From Pseudoalteromonas phenolica (GTDB taxonomy: Bacteria; Pseudomonadota; Gammaproteobacteria; Enterobacterales; Alteromonadaceae): DNA of 64,000 nt. Below the pieces are notes generated by a model. It saw nothing but the letters and a program-made list of their open reading frames with translations. It was not told where the DNA came from and ran no database searches. Numbering within the stretch: position 1 is the first letter of the stretch; the number at the start of each line of letters is the position of its first letter. The stretch covers positions 62,001 through 126,000 of the forward strand of contig NZ_PNEC01000042.1 of the NCBI RefSeq assembly GCF_005886345.1, in the 5' to 3' direction. Below are positions 17,993-25,621 of the stretch, piece by piece. Both the position numbers and the translations under genes were made by a program.

Positions 17993-18739
17993 CTAATCTT
18001 GTGATTTATTGCGTCGAAATTGCTCAAATAAAGTTGGCTCCCATGCTCGCATCGCGAATAAGAGCCCCATATGTTTGCGTTTAGCAATTGGCAATGCCGA
18101 ATCTTCTTGGTTCAAGATAGCCGCTTCTTTAGTGAGCTGATTCAATTTACGCTGAATGATCTCAATAGAAGAATTGGAATAACGACCTCGTAAATAAAAA
18201 CGAAAGCTATCTTCTTCATCAAACTTACTCGCCATAAAACGATGCAACACTTCTTGTTCCATAAATCGCTCTAACGGACCGTTTTTGATCCATCTGAAAT
18301 CTTGAGCGATGAGGAGTTTATAGTGGTTGTTTGGCAGTAGTTGAATCAGCTTGATTTTATCGAGCCGCGCAAATAAACGAATAAGCTCAAACTGGTCGAT
18401 ATCATATTGTTCAATAATGTCGTCAAACTGCCATGCATCACGCACACAGACCGCCACCAGCAATAGCTTAGGGTTATCAATAAGCTCTTGCTCTTGATCT
18501 AATGTGAGCTCTGTTAGTTGGTCTTGTTGCTTCTCGGTGATGGTAAATAAATCAGACAAGCTAATCTGTAATAAATGACAGATCTCTTCTAGGCGCTGCA
18601 AAGTAAAGCTTTGTTGAGCAAAAATACGTTTAATATTTGCCTCGCTCATATCGAGCTTTTCGGCAATGTGTTTATACGTTAGCTTTTGCTGTTTAAGCAG
18701 CATTTTAAGTGTATCGCTCACCTGCGAAATTTGGCTCAT
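17993..18739 (-). CDS. XRE-type HTH regulator with unrecognised C-terminal domain
   Basis: A 248-residue regulator. The N-terminal Cro/CI-type HTH (about 10-65) reads LTYKHIAEKLDMSEANIKRIF. The C-terminal 170 residues form a helical domain (FRWIKNGPLERFMEQEVLHRF, FYLRGRYSNSSIEIIQRKLNQL) that I cannot assign to a family. The start is set at ATG 18737-18739 because AAGGAA lies 4 bases upstream. It immediately precedes the exported hydrolase gene and probably controls it. Known proteins with this layout often sense an internal metabolite, but that is only an analogy. Confidence 0.8.
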   Translation of the reverse strand: MSQISQVSDTLKMLLKQQKLTYKHIAEKLDMSEANIKRIFAQQSFTLQRLEEICHLLQISLSDLFTITEKQQDQLTELTLDQEQELIDNPKLLLVAVCVRDAWQFDDIIEQYDIDQFELIRLFARLDKIKLIQLLPNNHYKLLIAQDFRWIKNGPLERFMEQEVLHRFMASKFDEEDSFRFYLRGRYSNSSIEIIQRKLNQLTKEAAILNQEDSALPIAKRKHMGLLFAMRAWEPTLFEQFRRNKSQD

Positions 18740-18981
18740 AGTGTTCCTTAAAAGTTTTACCAATGGCTTTAAAAAGGTGCATAGATAGCATAAAAGTCAT
18801 TACCGCCGACAACCTTTCAAATTGAAATAGCCTAAGTAAAAAGCCAGATAGTTTAGGATTACTATACTTAGAGTTTCTTAAATTGCTACATCTAATAACT
18901 GAGTTTACGTTATTAATCCTCTGGTCTAACTTGTAGTCAACGCAAACAAACACAGTATGTTGAATTTTAAAGGACACCACT

Positions 18982-19332
18982 ATGAAACGCATTTCTCAAC
19001 TTTTCACATTAGGTTTAATTGCATTGACATCATTTGCATCTTACGCAGAATCTGCGTCTGAACATGCCAGTAAAGGCAGCCGCCACTCAGCACTTGCTAG
19101 TGCTCACAGCACAACAGCCAGCGCCCAAGTAGCCAGCGGCGTGGTCGCAGTGCCATTATTAGTTGTTGGCAGTACCGCATCGGCAAGCCAAGCCGTTGGC
19201 GAGTCACTAATCGATGCTGCATCAGGCAAACATAAAATCGATAAGCATGAACCGCTCGAAATTACCGAGATCACCATTACAGTGGACCGCTCACCCGCAG
19301 AGCAAATGAAAAAATCAGACAAGAAAGACTGA
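18982..19332 (+). CDS. small exported Ala/Ser-rich protein
   Basis: A 116-residue protein with an N-terminal signal peptide (RISQLFTLGLIALTSFASYA) and AAGGA ribosome site. The mature part is Ala/Ser/His-rich (ASEHASKGSRHSALASAHS) with one central hydrophobic stretch (VASGVVAVPLLVVGST) that could span or associate with a membrane, and a charged, lysine-rich C-terminus. It is divergent from the XRE/hydrolase operon. I recognise no domain; the function is unknown. Confidence 0.7.
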   Translation: MKRISQLFTLGLIALTSFASYAESASEHASKGSRHSALASAHSTTASAQVASGVVAVPLLVVGSTASASQAVGESLIDAASGKHKIDKHEPLEITEITITVDRSPAEQMKKSDKKD

Positions 19333-19334
19333 GC

Positions 19335-19886
19335 GTCACCCTGAACTTGTTTCAGGGTCTATAAAAACAAATTACAGTAATTAATTGGATTCTGACCTTC
19401 GTCTGAAGGACAAACCATAAAGAAAACATGTAAAACTAAACGTCTCCCTGAACTTGTTTCAGGGTCTATAAATAAATTACGGTAATTAATTGGATTCTGA
19501 CCTTCGTCAGAATGACGAACCATAAAGCAAGCATGTAAAACTAACTGTCACCCTGAACTTGTTTCAGGGTCTATAAAAAAATTACGGTAATTAATTGGAT
19601 TCTGACCTTCGTCTGAAGGACAAACCATAAAGCAAACATGTAAAACTAACTATCACCCTGAACTTGTTTCAGGGTCTATAAAAAATTACGGTAATTAATT
19701 GGATTCTGACCTTCGTCAGAATGACGAACCATAAAGTAAGCATGTAAAACTAACTGTCACCCTGAACTTGTTTCAGGGTCTATAAAAAAATTACGGTAAT
19801 TAATTGGATTCTGACCTTCGTCTGAAGGACAAACCATAAAGCACGTATGCAAAACTAAACGTCTCCCTGAACTTGTTTCAGGGTCT
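19335..19886. repeat. tandem array B: five ~105-bp units plus a partial one
   Basis: Units begin at about 19335, 19442, 19547, 19652, 19756 and 19861 (last one partial). Each contains a CACCCTGAACTTGTTTCAGGG palindrome type block and a GACCTTCGTC inverted block, joined by a constant spacer with ACGGTAATTAATTGG. Units alternate between a version with TCTGAAGGACAAACC and one with CAGAATGACGAACC, suggesting duplication of a two-unit block. The palindromes are those of array A, on the opposite strand, but the spacers differ. Confidence 0.9.
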
Positions 19887-19933
19887 AAGGGCAACGTAAA
19901 GCCCCTTTACAGCTTTCAAATAAGGAGCACTTT

Positions 19934-20734
19934 ATGCGCTACTTCAAATCTCTTATCTTCTCATTTGCTCTGCTGCTTTCTCTAAACACCTTTGCAGGCA
20001 GTCAGCAAAACAGCGAATCTAAATTTGCAGCCGAAGAAGTCGCAAGCTTTGCCAAATCAGTAGAAAAATACGCAGCAAAACATGGCGCGCGTGCGTTTAT
20101 TATTGCGCGTTTAGGTCAACCTGAAAAAGACTTACCTCGTGGCTTTCAATTCACTCACACAGCTATTGCCGTCTATTCTCAGATCACGTTAGATAATGGT
20201 AAAAAAGCTAAAGGCTATGCCATTTATAACCTATATCAAAATGCCGACAACCCAGCAAAAAGTACGTTAATGACAGACTACCCTGTCGATTTTTTCTGGG
20301 GCGTAGAAAGTCTAAAAGCCGGGATTATTATTCCCTCACCTGACTTGCAACTTCGTTTAATTGAAGCCATTTCATCAGGTAAAAACCAAGCACTGCATAA
20401 CCCAAATTACTCGTTAATCGCTAACCCATTTAACAACCAGTTCCAAAACTGTACAGAGCACACGCTGAATGTGATCAATGCTGCGATTTACGAAACCGAC
20501 GACATGGCGCGCATTAAAGCCAATACTGAAGCCTACTTCACACCGCAACCTGTGAAAGTGAGCCGCTTTAAATTGGCATTAGGAAATTGGTTTGCTAAAG
20601 GTGTCAGCACCGACGACCATGGGCGAAAGATTCAAACGACCAGCTTTACGAGTATTGCCCAGTATTTACATGAGTTTGGCTTGATGGAAGAAGCGGTGGT
20701 CTTTGAGGATGGAGAGGTGAGTAAGTTGTTTTAG
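19934..20734 (+). CDS. exported DUF2145 protein
   Basis: A 266-residue protein with a signal peptide (RYFKSLIFSFALLLSLNTFA) and an AAGGAG ribosome site. The mature part matches the DUF2145 pattern: an early ARLGQPEKDLPRGFQFTHTA segment, a long aromatic middle, and QNCTEHTLNVI. His75 in FTHTAIAVYS and Cys173 in NCTEH suggest a papain-like (NlpC/P60-like) thiol enzyme fold; this is my inference, not established for the family. It lies just right of repeat array B and has no operon partner. The enzymatic activity and substrate are unknown. Confidence 0.75.
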   Translation: MRYFKSLIFSFALLLSLNTFAGSQQNSESKFAAEEVASFAKSVEKYAAKHGARAFIIARLGQPEKDLPRGFQFTHTAIAVYSQITLDNGKKAKGYAIYNLYQNADNPAKSTLMTDYPVDFFWGVESLKAGIIIPSPDLQLRLIEAISSGKNQALHNPNYSLIANPFNNQFQNCTEHTLNVINAAIYETDDMARIKANTEAYFTPQPVKVSRFKLALGNWFAKGVSTDDHGRKIQTTSFTSIAQYLHEFGLMEEAVVFEDGEVSKLF

Positions 20735-20741
20735 TACGTTC

Positions 20742-20794
20742 AAAATACACGTTGCTAAGCAAGGTTACTTTTACGCAAAGTAAAATGAGCAAGC
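20742..20794 (-). repeat. dispersed ~55-bp repeat, copy 1
   Basis: On the minus strand this reads CATTTTACTTTGCG then AAAAGTAACCTTGCTTAG and ends in TATTTTG. The same string, with small changes, occurs at 22471-22530 and 22721-22780, and partly at 22663-22693. No coding content. Confidence 0.6.
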
Positions 20795-20849
20795 TTAAAA
20801 AATGCAGAGGGATTTTCAAGCTACCTGGATGTATAAAAACACTGTTCTC

Positions 20850-20899
20850 AAAACTCTAATTGTAGGTCGTCATTTATGGCGACCTACAATTAGAGTTTT
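20850..20899. terminator. perfect long hairpin between convergent genes
   Basis: 20-bp perfect arms (20850-20869 and 20880-20899), extendable by three more pairs to a TTTA loop; the right arm ends AGAGTTTTATT. It lies between the DUF2145 gene and the convergent TetR gene and would serve as a bidirectional terminator. The TGTAGGTCG core resembles dispersed intergenic repeats of this genome (see 15249-15424), so it may also be mobile in origin. Confidence 0.7.
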
Positions 20900-20979
20900 A
20901 TTACTTCCAAGAAGCTTGGATCCAGTTCCGCCATTCAAATCACAATGCTAGTCTTGCTTCGCAACATATATTTCGCACC

Positions 20980-21510
20980 TTACTCCTGACACGCAGCTAA
21001 TAACTTCTCCACCAAGCTTTTATCAATCAACGACTCCGACAAGGCCACAGCACCAATCATAGTTGCAGCCTCTTTAAGTGCTTCAGCTTCTGTCAGTCCT
21101 TGCGATTCAATGTATTTCACAAAACCTTTAAATACCTTTTCGTAAGTTTCTCTGACTAAGGGTTCTCGCTGTCTGATGTCAGAAATCAACAAAGCCATCG
21201 GGCATTGCTGATTATCTTTTAGAGTTGGGTCTTGCCCTTGCTGTAAGTAGTTATGTTGCAAACTTGCAAAGCCTTGGTCACAACCTTGAGTGATGTTTTC
21301 TCTGGCTTCAAATGCAGCAACTACCAGCGCTTGGTTATATAAGTCAGCTTTTGATTTAAAGTGTGCATAAAAGGCACCCCTAGTCATGTTTGCTGATTTC
21401 ATCACATCATTGATCCCCACAGCATCAAAGCCCTTTTCGACGAAAAGCTTTGCGGCGCAGATTAGAATTTTCTCTTTGCTTTTAGTTTTGTGCGTAACAT
21501 CCCAAGGCAT
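20980..21510 (-). CDS. TetR-family transcriptional repressor
   Basis: A 176-residue TetR regulator. The N-terminal HTH reads KEKILICAAKLFVEKGFDAVG then MTRGAFYAHFKSKADLY, the standard TetR recognition pattern. The C-terminal ligand domain contains the CPMALLISDI segment seen in NemR/AcrR-like members. It is divergent from a glutathione S-transferase gene with 82 bp between the two starts, and a 20-bp palindrome lies 13 bp upstream of its ATG, so it probably represses both itself and the GST gene in response to an electrophile or similar compound (inference). Confidence 0.88.
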   Translation of the reverse strand: MPWDVTHKTKSKEKILICAAKLFVEKGFDAVGINDVMKSANMTRGAFYAHFKSKADLYNQALVVAAFEARENITQGCDQGFASLQHNYLQQGQDPTLKDNQQCPMALLISDIRQREPLVRETYEKVFKGFVKYIESQGLTEAEALKEAATMIGAVALSESLIDKSLVEKLLAACQE

Positions 21511-21523
21511 GGCTATTCCTTAA

Positions 21524-21543
21524 AATATGATCTTGAACATATT
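21524..21543. promoter_or_regulatory. candidate TetR operator
   Basis: AATATG-N8-CATATT, a perfect interrupted palindrome in the TetR/GST divergent interval. A second, looser inverted repeat, GTTGCA-N12-TGCAAC, follows at 21547-21570. Site size and location suit a TetR-family dimer. Confidence 0.5.
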
Positions 21544-21592
21544 GTCGTTGCAAATAATATCGAGTGCAACCATTCAGAAAAGGAAAGTAAAA

Positions 21593-22246
21593 ATGAACAC
21601 ACTCAAGATTGTAGGCCCTGATTTTTCAACATTTGTTCGCTCAATTGAGATGATCTGTAAAGTAAAGTCATTACCCTATTCGTTGCAAAGCCAGTGGCAA
21701 GATGAAGATGTCACTTTGGGCTCCGAAGGACTATTAAAGCTTCACCCTTATGGCAAGGTGCCAGTATTAATTGATGGTGATTTTATCTTGCCTGAATCAA
21801 ACGCTATTGCTCGTTATCTAGATACACTTACAGGCCCAAGCGTGTTTGCAAGCGACACCAAACAAGCTGCCTTAATAGATGCTTGGAGTAGCATGCTGTC
21901 GATTTATGGTTATCGTGATTTGATCTCTTTATATGTTTTAACCCTTAAGTTTCCAGCAAATCAAGATGGAACTCCTTGTTTAGAAGCCTTAGAAAAAGGA
22001 AAGCAAGCAGCACATTCAACATTAAAAATATTGGCAGAAAAATATAAATCGCAAAGTAAAAAAAGCACTTGGTTTTTAGGGGAGCAATTCACTTTAGTTG
22101 ATGCAATCTTACTGCCTATGCTTGATTACATTCATGGTTTAAATGGCGATTTAAACTTGCTAAACCAATACCCTGATCTTAAGCGGTATTATCAAGCTGC
22201 CTTTGAATATCCTCATTGCGCTGAAGTTTTGAGTTTTAATAGCTAG
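21593..22246 (+). CDS. glutathione S-transferase family protein
   Basis: A 217-residue GST-like protein: N-terminal thioredoxin-like domain with HPYGKVPVLIDGDF and the conserved LPESNAIARYLD segment (glutathione gamma-Glu contact), then an all-helical C-terminal domain with LVDAILLPMLDYI. The start is ATG 21593, preceded by AAAGGAAAG; an upstream in-frame extension would run into the operator region. Probably detoxifies electrophiles in the cytoplasm under control of the divergent TetR protein. Its class is uncertain. Confidence 0.88.
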   Translation: MNTLKIVGPDFSTFVRSIEMICKVKSLPYSLQSQWQDEDVTLGSEGLLKLHPYGKVPVLIDGDFILPESNAIARYLDTLTGPSVFASDTKQAALIDAWSSMLSIYGYRDLISLYVLTLKFPANQDGTPCLEALEKGKQAAHSTLKILAEKYKSQSKKSTWFLGEQFTLVDAILLPMLDYIHGLNGDLNLLNQYPDLKRYYQAAFEYPHCAEVLSFNS

Positions 22247-22867
22247 CAAATAGGCGGGGGGAAGGTCTGCACCATGTAACCTATTCTCAAAACCAGCAGA
22301 CAACTCCCTTTCCCCTTCTATCATGACTGAAAATGAGCAATTGATGAGTAATGACAGCGCATGGAGGGATTTTTGTTCCCGACAAATCCCAAGTACCTAA
22401 ATCCATTTAGGCAATGCGCTGTAAGGCTGATTTAGTCCATGAATGAAAAGGTAAGCAGCCATACAAAAGTTAAGATGGTTCATTTCACCTTGCGCAAAAA
22501 TAACTTCGCTACGCAAAGTGTATTTTGCACGATTAGGCTCAACGCTAGTCTTGCTGCGAGTACTGTAAAGAGTCCGAAGTGATTTACTTCCATGTAGCTA
22601 CGCCCATCGGGTATCCATACCCTCACCTCCTCGCACTGCGAAACTTCGTTTCGGTCACTCGTCGCCCTTGCGCGAAAATAACCTTACTTCGCACGCAACA
22701 ACTATAACCTCAGCTACAGCTAAAATGGCTTATTTCATCTTACGCAAAAGTAACCTTACTTCGTAAGGTATATTTTGCACTTTTAACAAAATATATACAT
22801 TTGAAATGTCACATGATAATCTGAGCGCCGTTTACCTATTGATAAATAAGACATGGAATGAAAGTGA
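22247..22867. other. 620-bp gene-free interval with decayed repeats
   Basis: No credible gene. It holds two clear copies of the ~55-bp repeat (22471-22530, 22721-22780), a partial copy (22663-22693), and CCTAAATCCATTTAGG (22395-22410), an inverted repeat like the TACCTACATCCATGTAGG motif inside the element at 44686-44897. The stretch looks like an accumulation of non-autonomous element debris next to the AT-rich operon on its right. Confidence 0.6.
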
Positions 22868-23122
22868 ATGAAGGAAATAGAAAGAAAGCAAAGCACTGAA
22901 AGCTTTAAACTTCACGTTCAGCGATCTATTCGGCAAATGCGTCAAAGTAAAGGTTTATCACAAGCCCAACTGGCCAAAAAAATGATATCAAACGTTGATC
23001 AATCAACAATTAGTAATTGGGAATCTGGCAAGAGTGAAATGTCTATGACACAACTTTTAGATGTGTTATTTATTTTCGGTGTCGATTTGGATTCTTATTT
23101 TTCATTTTTAAGGAAAGATTAA
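22868..23122 (+). CDS. small XRE/Cro-type HTH regulator
   Basis: An 84-residue single-domain DNA-binding protein. The HTH reads IRQMRQSKGLSQAQLAKKM then VDQSTISNWESGKS, a standard Cro/CI fold, and continues to a short hydrophobic end. It has ATG 22868 with upstream GAATGAAGG sequences and its stop TAA (23120-23122) abuts the ATG of the next gene, so the three genes 22868-23789 form one translationally linked operon. It probably autoregulates this operon. No antitoxin-specific motif is visible. Confidence 0.82.
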   Translation: MKEIERKQSTESFKLHVQRSIRQMRQSKGLSQAQLAKKMISNVDQSTISNWESGKSEMSMTQLLDVLFIFGVDLDSYFSFLRKD

Positions 23123-23662
23123 ATGGAAGCATTATCAGAATATTTAAATTACTTCACTTACGCTCCATTGCCAATTTTTGTATTTGCATTACTGAAATGC
23201 TGGAAAAATATTGGAGCTCGATGGTTTTTAACTCTGTTAATAAGTATTGAGTGTATAGATATATATAGTTATCAATACTCAATCGAATGGACAACTCACT
23301 ACTATGTCTGGTCTGCATTCATGTGCACTTTATTCTTCGTTCCTTCTTTCTTTAGAAGAAAAATAGCTCTAAATATTTATAGGAAGACAAACTCTAAATA
23401 CTTTCTCGATGCTTCAAAGTTAGATTTTTCACAACAAGAAGCTGCTCTTTTACTTCTATTCTTCACCTCTATGTGTGCTAATTTAATTAGTTATATAGAA
23501 ATATTAATGTACAAAAATTACATAATTGATGTGATTTACTTTAAGCTGTACATTTTAGATAAATTGCAGTTAATTATTCATACTCTAGTTTGTTTAGCTG
23601 CTTTATCATTTGCAATAAAACCAAACAAAGGACAGGACTATGAAACAGCTAGCGATTCATGA
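23123..23662 (+). CDS. unrecognised polytopic membrane protein
   Basis: A 179-residue protein with about four to five hydrophobic segments (LPIFVFALLKCW, WFLTLLISIECIDIY, AFMCTLFFVPSFF, AALLLLFFTSMCANLISY, LQLIIHTLVCLAALSFAI), a Lys/Arg-rich middle loop and a short polar tail. It is rich in Tyr, Ile, Phe and Leu, and the DNA is visibly more AT-rich than its neighbours, which suggests transfer. AAGGAAAG before the ATG is a good ribosome site. Its 3' end overlaps the start of a 49-residue peptide gene by 23 bases. No family recognised; an immunity or processing/export role for that peptide is possible but only inferred from position. Confidence 0.7.
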   Translation: MEALSEYLNYFTYAPLPIFVFALLKCWKNIGARWFLTLLISIECIDIYSYQYSIEWTTHYYVWSAFMCTLFFVPSFFRRKIALNIYRKTNSKYFLDASKLDFSQQEAALLLLFFTSMCANLISYIEILMYKNYIIDVIYFKLYILDKLQLIIHTLVCLAALSFAIKPNKGQDYETASDS

Positions 23663-23789
23663 ATTAAAAAAAGTTGTTGGTTGTGGCGGTGGAGGTGTAA
23701 AAAGCCCACCACCTCCCCCTCGCGACGCTGAGACACAAAACACTGACGGGAGCTACACCCCACCACCAAAAACAGAAGAAGGTAATTAA
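23640..23789 (+). CDS. 49-residue bacteriocin/RiPP-like precursor peptide
   Basis: A short gene, ATG 23640 to TAA 23789, with AAAGGACAGGACT just upstream, ending 30 bp before a terminator. The first 14 residues (MKQLAIHELKKVVG) follow the pattern of double-glycine leader peptides, in which an E-L-x-x-V-x-G-G stretch precedes the cleavage point; here it runs into Cys15 and Gly16-19. The rest is unusual: VKSPPPPPRD, then a polar middle with one Tyr, then TPPPKTEEGN. It has no membrane segment. It is coupled to the membrane protein upstream by a 23-bp overlap. The pattern is visible; that it is a secreted or modified peptide is inference. There is no C39 peptidase or modification enzyme gene next to it. 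Confidence 0.6.
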   Translation: MKQLAIHELKKVVGCGGGGVKSPPPPPRDAETQNTDGSYTPPPKTEEGN

Positions 23790-23818
23790 TTCTTCTTTCA
23801 ATGCACTATTGAAACCTT

Positions 23819-23852
23819 AATAAACCCTGATTTTTCAGGGTTTATTTGTTTT
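23819..23852 (+). terminator. terminator of the peptide operon
   Basis: Perfect 12-bp stem AATAAACCCTGA (23819-23830) and TCAGGGTTTATT (23835-23846), TTTT loop, followed by a T-rich tract. It closes the XRE/membrane/peptide operon. Confidence 0.85.
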
Positions 23853-23981
23853 AATCCCCTCAAAAACCCCCTACACTGTGGCGACTAATTAGAATTTGAA
23901 TCGCTTGCCTTCATTGCACTTCAAAGTGATTAAAAAATAACTATAAATTCAATGAATAAATCATCACAACAGGGAAGTCTT

Positions 23982-25361
23982 ATGCCTTTAAAGCGACTGT
24001 TATTATTAGCAAGCCTAGTGGTTGGGTGTGCTGAAAATGATGAACAAAGCAAACAACACAATACCGAAGCTCAAGACCTGAATTCAGAAAACACTGAACT
24101 TGCACATTCGCCAGAAACTGCAGTTGATGAAACAGCTACTGAAACAGTCAACCCATCACTCCCCTCCCTTGCTGAAGAACAGGTTAATGTCGAGACTTTT
24201 ACCCTTAAACGCGGACAAACGATTACCCATGTTTTAAAAGAAGCTGGGTTTAATCTGTCACAAATCTATGCTCTGGCAAATGATATAAAGCCGCACTTTG
24301 ATTTTAAGAAAATTAAATCAGGCACTCAGTTTGATGTTGTCACTCACACTTTAAATACGCCTGTTATTGCGACTGAAACAAGTACTGATACCGACATAAT
24401 CAGTAGCGAGGCAAGTGATACTTACACTGTAGAAGAAGAAAAACGTCTTCGCTTTGCAACCGGTTATGGTGAGTTAATTGAAGCCACATTAGTTGATAAC
24501 ACATGGCAGCTGTCGCCTATTTCACTAGAGGTTAGGCAACGCCGCTTTAGTAAATCGTTCGAGATCAGTCAAAGCCTGTACAAGGCAGCCAGTCAGGCTG
24601 AGATCCCAGCCAATGTGATCAATAGTGCTATTTTAGCTATGTCTCACTTTGTCGATTTTCAGCGAGAAATCCGCAAAGGCGATAAGATCACCCTTAACTT
24701 TAGCCAATCAATGGTGCAACAAGACACCCATTTATTTGCCAAGTTTAGCGCACCACAAAAACTGGTTGCCATTGAGTTTGTGAACAACAAAGACAGCTAT
24801 CAGCTGTATCAATTTGAAGACGCCTATTACTTTGCTGATGGTAAACTGGCACAGAACTTTTTAATGAAAACGCCGTTAAATGGGGCACGTTTATCATCTT
24901 CTTTTGGTAGACGAAAACATCCCGTTTTAGGTTACACCCGCCAGCACAAAGGCATTGATTTCAGTGCACCAACAGGTACGCCAATTATGGCAGCAGGTAA
25001 AGGTAAGGTGTTAAAAGCCAACTATAGTAAAAGCTTTGGTTATAGAGTATTACTCGAGCATCACGGCGGCTATCGCACCTTGTATGCACACTTAAAAGGG
25101 TTTGCTAAAGGCATTAGAGCTGGCTCGCGAGTCAAACAAGGCCAAATTATCGGTTATTTAGGTAATACGGGCATGTCGACTTCGCGCCATCTTCACTATG
25201 AAGTACATAAAAACGGCAAAGCCATTAACCCTCTGACGATGAAACAACCGAGTAATATTCAGCTAAAAGGTGATGACTTAGTCGCATTTAAAGCCCACAT
25301 TCATGGTGTTAGGCAAGTTTACGCGGCCGTATACCAAACCCAAAACCAAACTGCTGAATAA
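23982..25361 (+). CDS. M23-family murein endopeptidase, lipoprotein
   Basis: A 459-residue peptidoglycan hydrolase expected to cleave stem-peptide cross-links in the periplasm, anchored by lipid. Start at ATG 23982 (GGGAAG ribosome site), giving lipobox VVGC at about Cys16; the frame extends ten codons upstream without a ribosome site. An acidic Glu/Thr-rich linker follows, then an OapA/LysM-like domain (FTLKRGQTITHVLKEAGFN), a middle beta domain, and the LytM/M23 domain: GRRKHPVLGYTRQHKGIDF with the zinc-binding His and Asp, and the HLHYEV motif near the C-terminus. The layout is that of MepM/ShyA-type enzymes, except that these are usually not lipoproteins. Monocistronic, with its own terminator. 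Confidence 0.9.
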   Translation: MPLKRLLLLASLVVGCAENDEQSKQHNTEAQDLNSENTELAHSPETAVDETATETVNPSLPSLAEEQVNVETFTLKRGQTITHVLKEAGFNLSQIYALANDIKPHFDFKKIKSGTQFDVVTHTLNTPVIATETSTDTDIISSEASDTYTVEEEKRLRFATGYGELIEATLVDNTWQLSPISLEVRQRRFSKSFEISQSLYKAASQAEIPANVINSAILAMSHFVDFQREIRKGDKITLNFSQSMVQQDTHLFAKFSAPQKLVAIEFVNNKDSYQLYQFEDAYYFADGKLAQNFLMKTPLNGARLSSSFGRRKHPVLGYTRQHKGIDFSAPTGTPIMAAGKGKVLKANYSKSFGYRVLLEHHGGYRTLYAHLKGFAKGIRAGSRVKQGQIIGYLGNTGMSTSRHLHYEVHKNGKAINPLTMKQPSNIQLKGDDLVAFKAHIHGVRQVYAAVYQTQNQTAE

Positions 25362-25376
25362 AAAAACAAAGTCCTT

Positions 25377-25422
25377 AGCATAAAACGAAACCATATTAAT
25401 TGGTTTTAGTTTTATGCTTTTC
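25377..25422 (+). terminator. terminator after the M23 gene
   Basis: Inverted repeat AGCATAAAAC...AAACCA with TGGTTT...GTTTTATGCT, a small internal bulge, then TTTTC. Confidence 0.7.
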
Positions 25423-25621
25423 ATTTCTGAAAACCTAAAGTTTTTTCTACCTTAAAACTCTTTAAAAACAAATAACAACCACAAAAACCAAACCTTTATG
25501 ACTATAAATTGTAAATTAAATGTTTACATTATTTTATTTTCATGGATAAATAGTAGTACACAAGTAGTATATTCATCCACGGACTGGCCGAATCTCCGTC
25601 TAATACTTAGAGAGGTAAGCT

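Noticed and set aside
17980..18087. N-terminal extension of the alpha/beta hydrolase
   Set aside because: It would overlap the regulator gene and precede the signal peptide with 36 polar residues; ATG 17979 with its own ribosome site is the better start.
22868..23662. XRE plus membrane protein as a toxin-antitoxin pair
   Set aside because: The membrane protein is too large and polytopic for a typical type I/II toxin, no toxin motif is visible, and the third peptide gene fits a different kind of unit. Not excluded, but unsupported.
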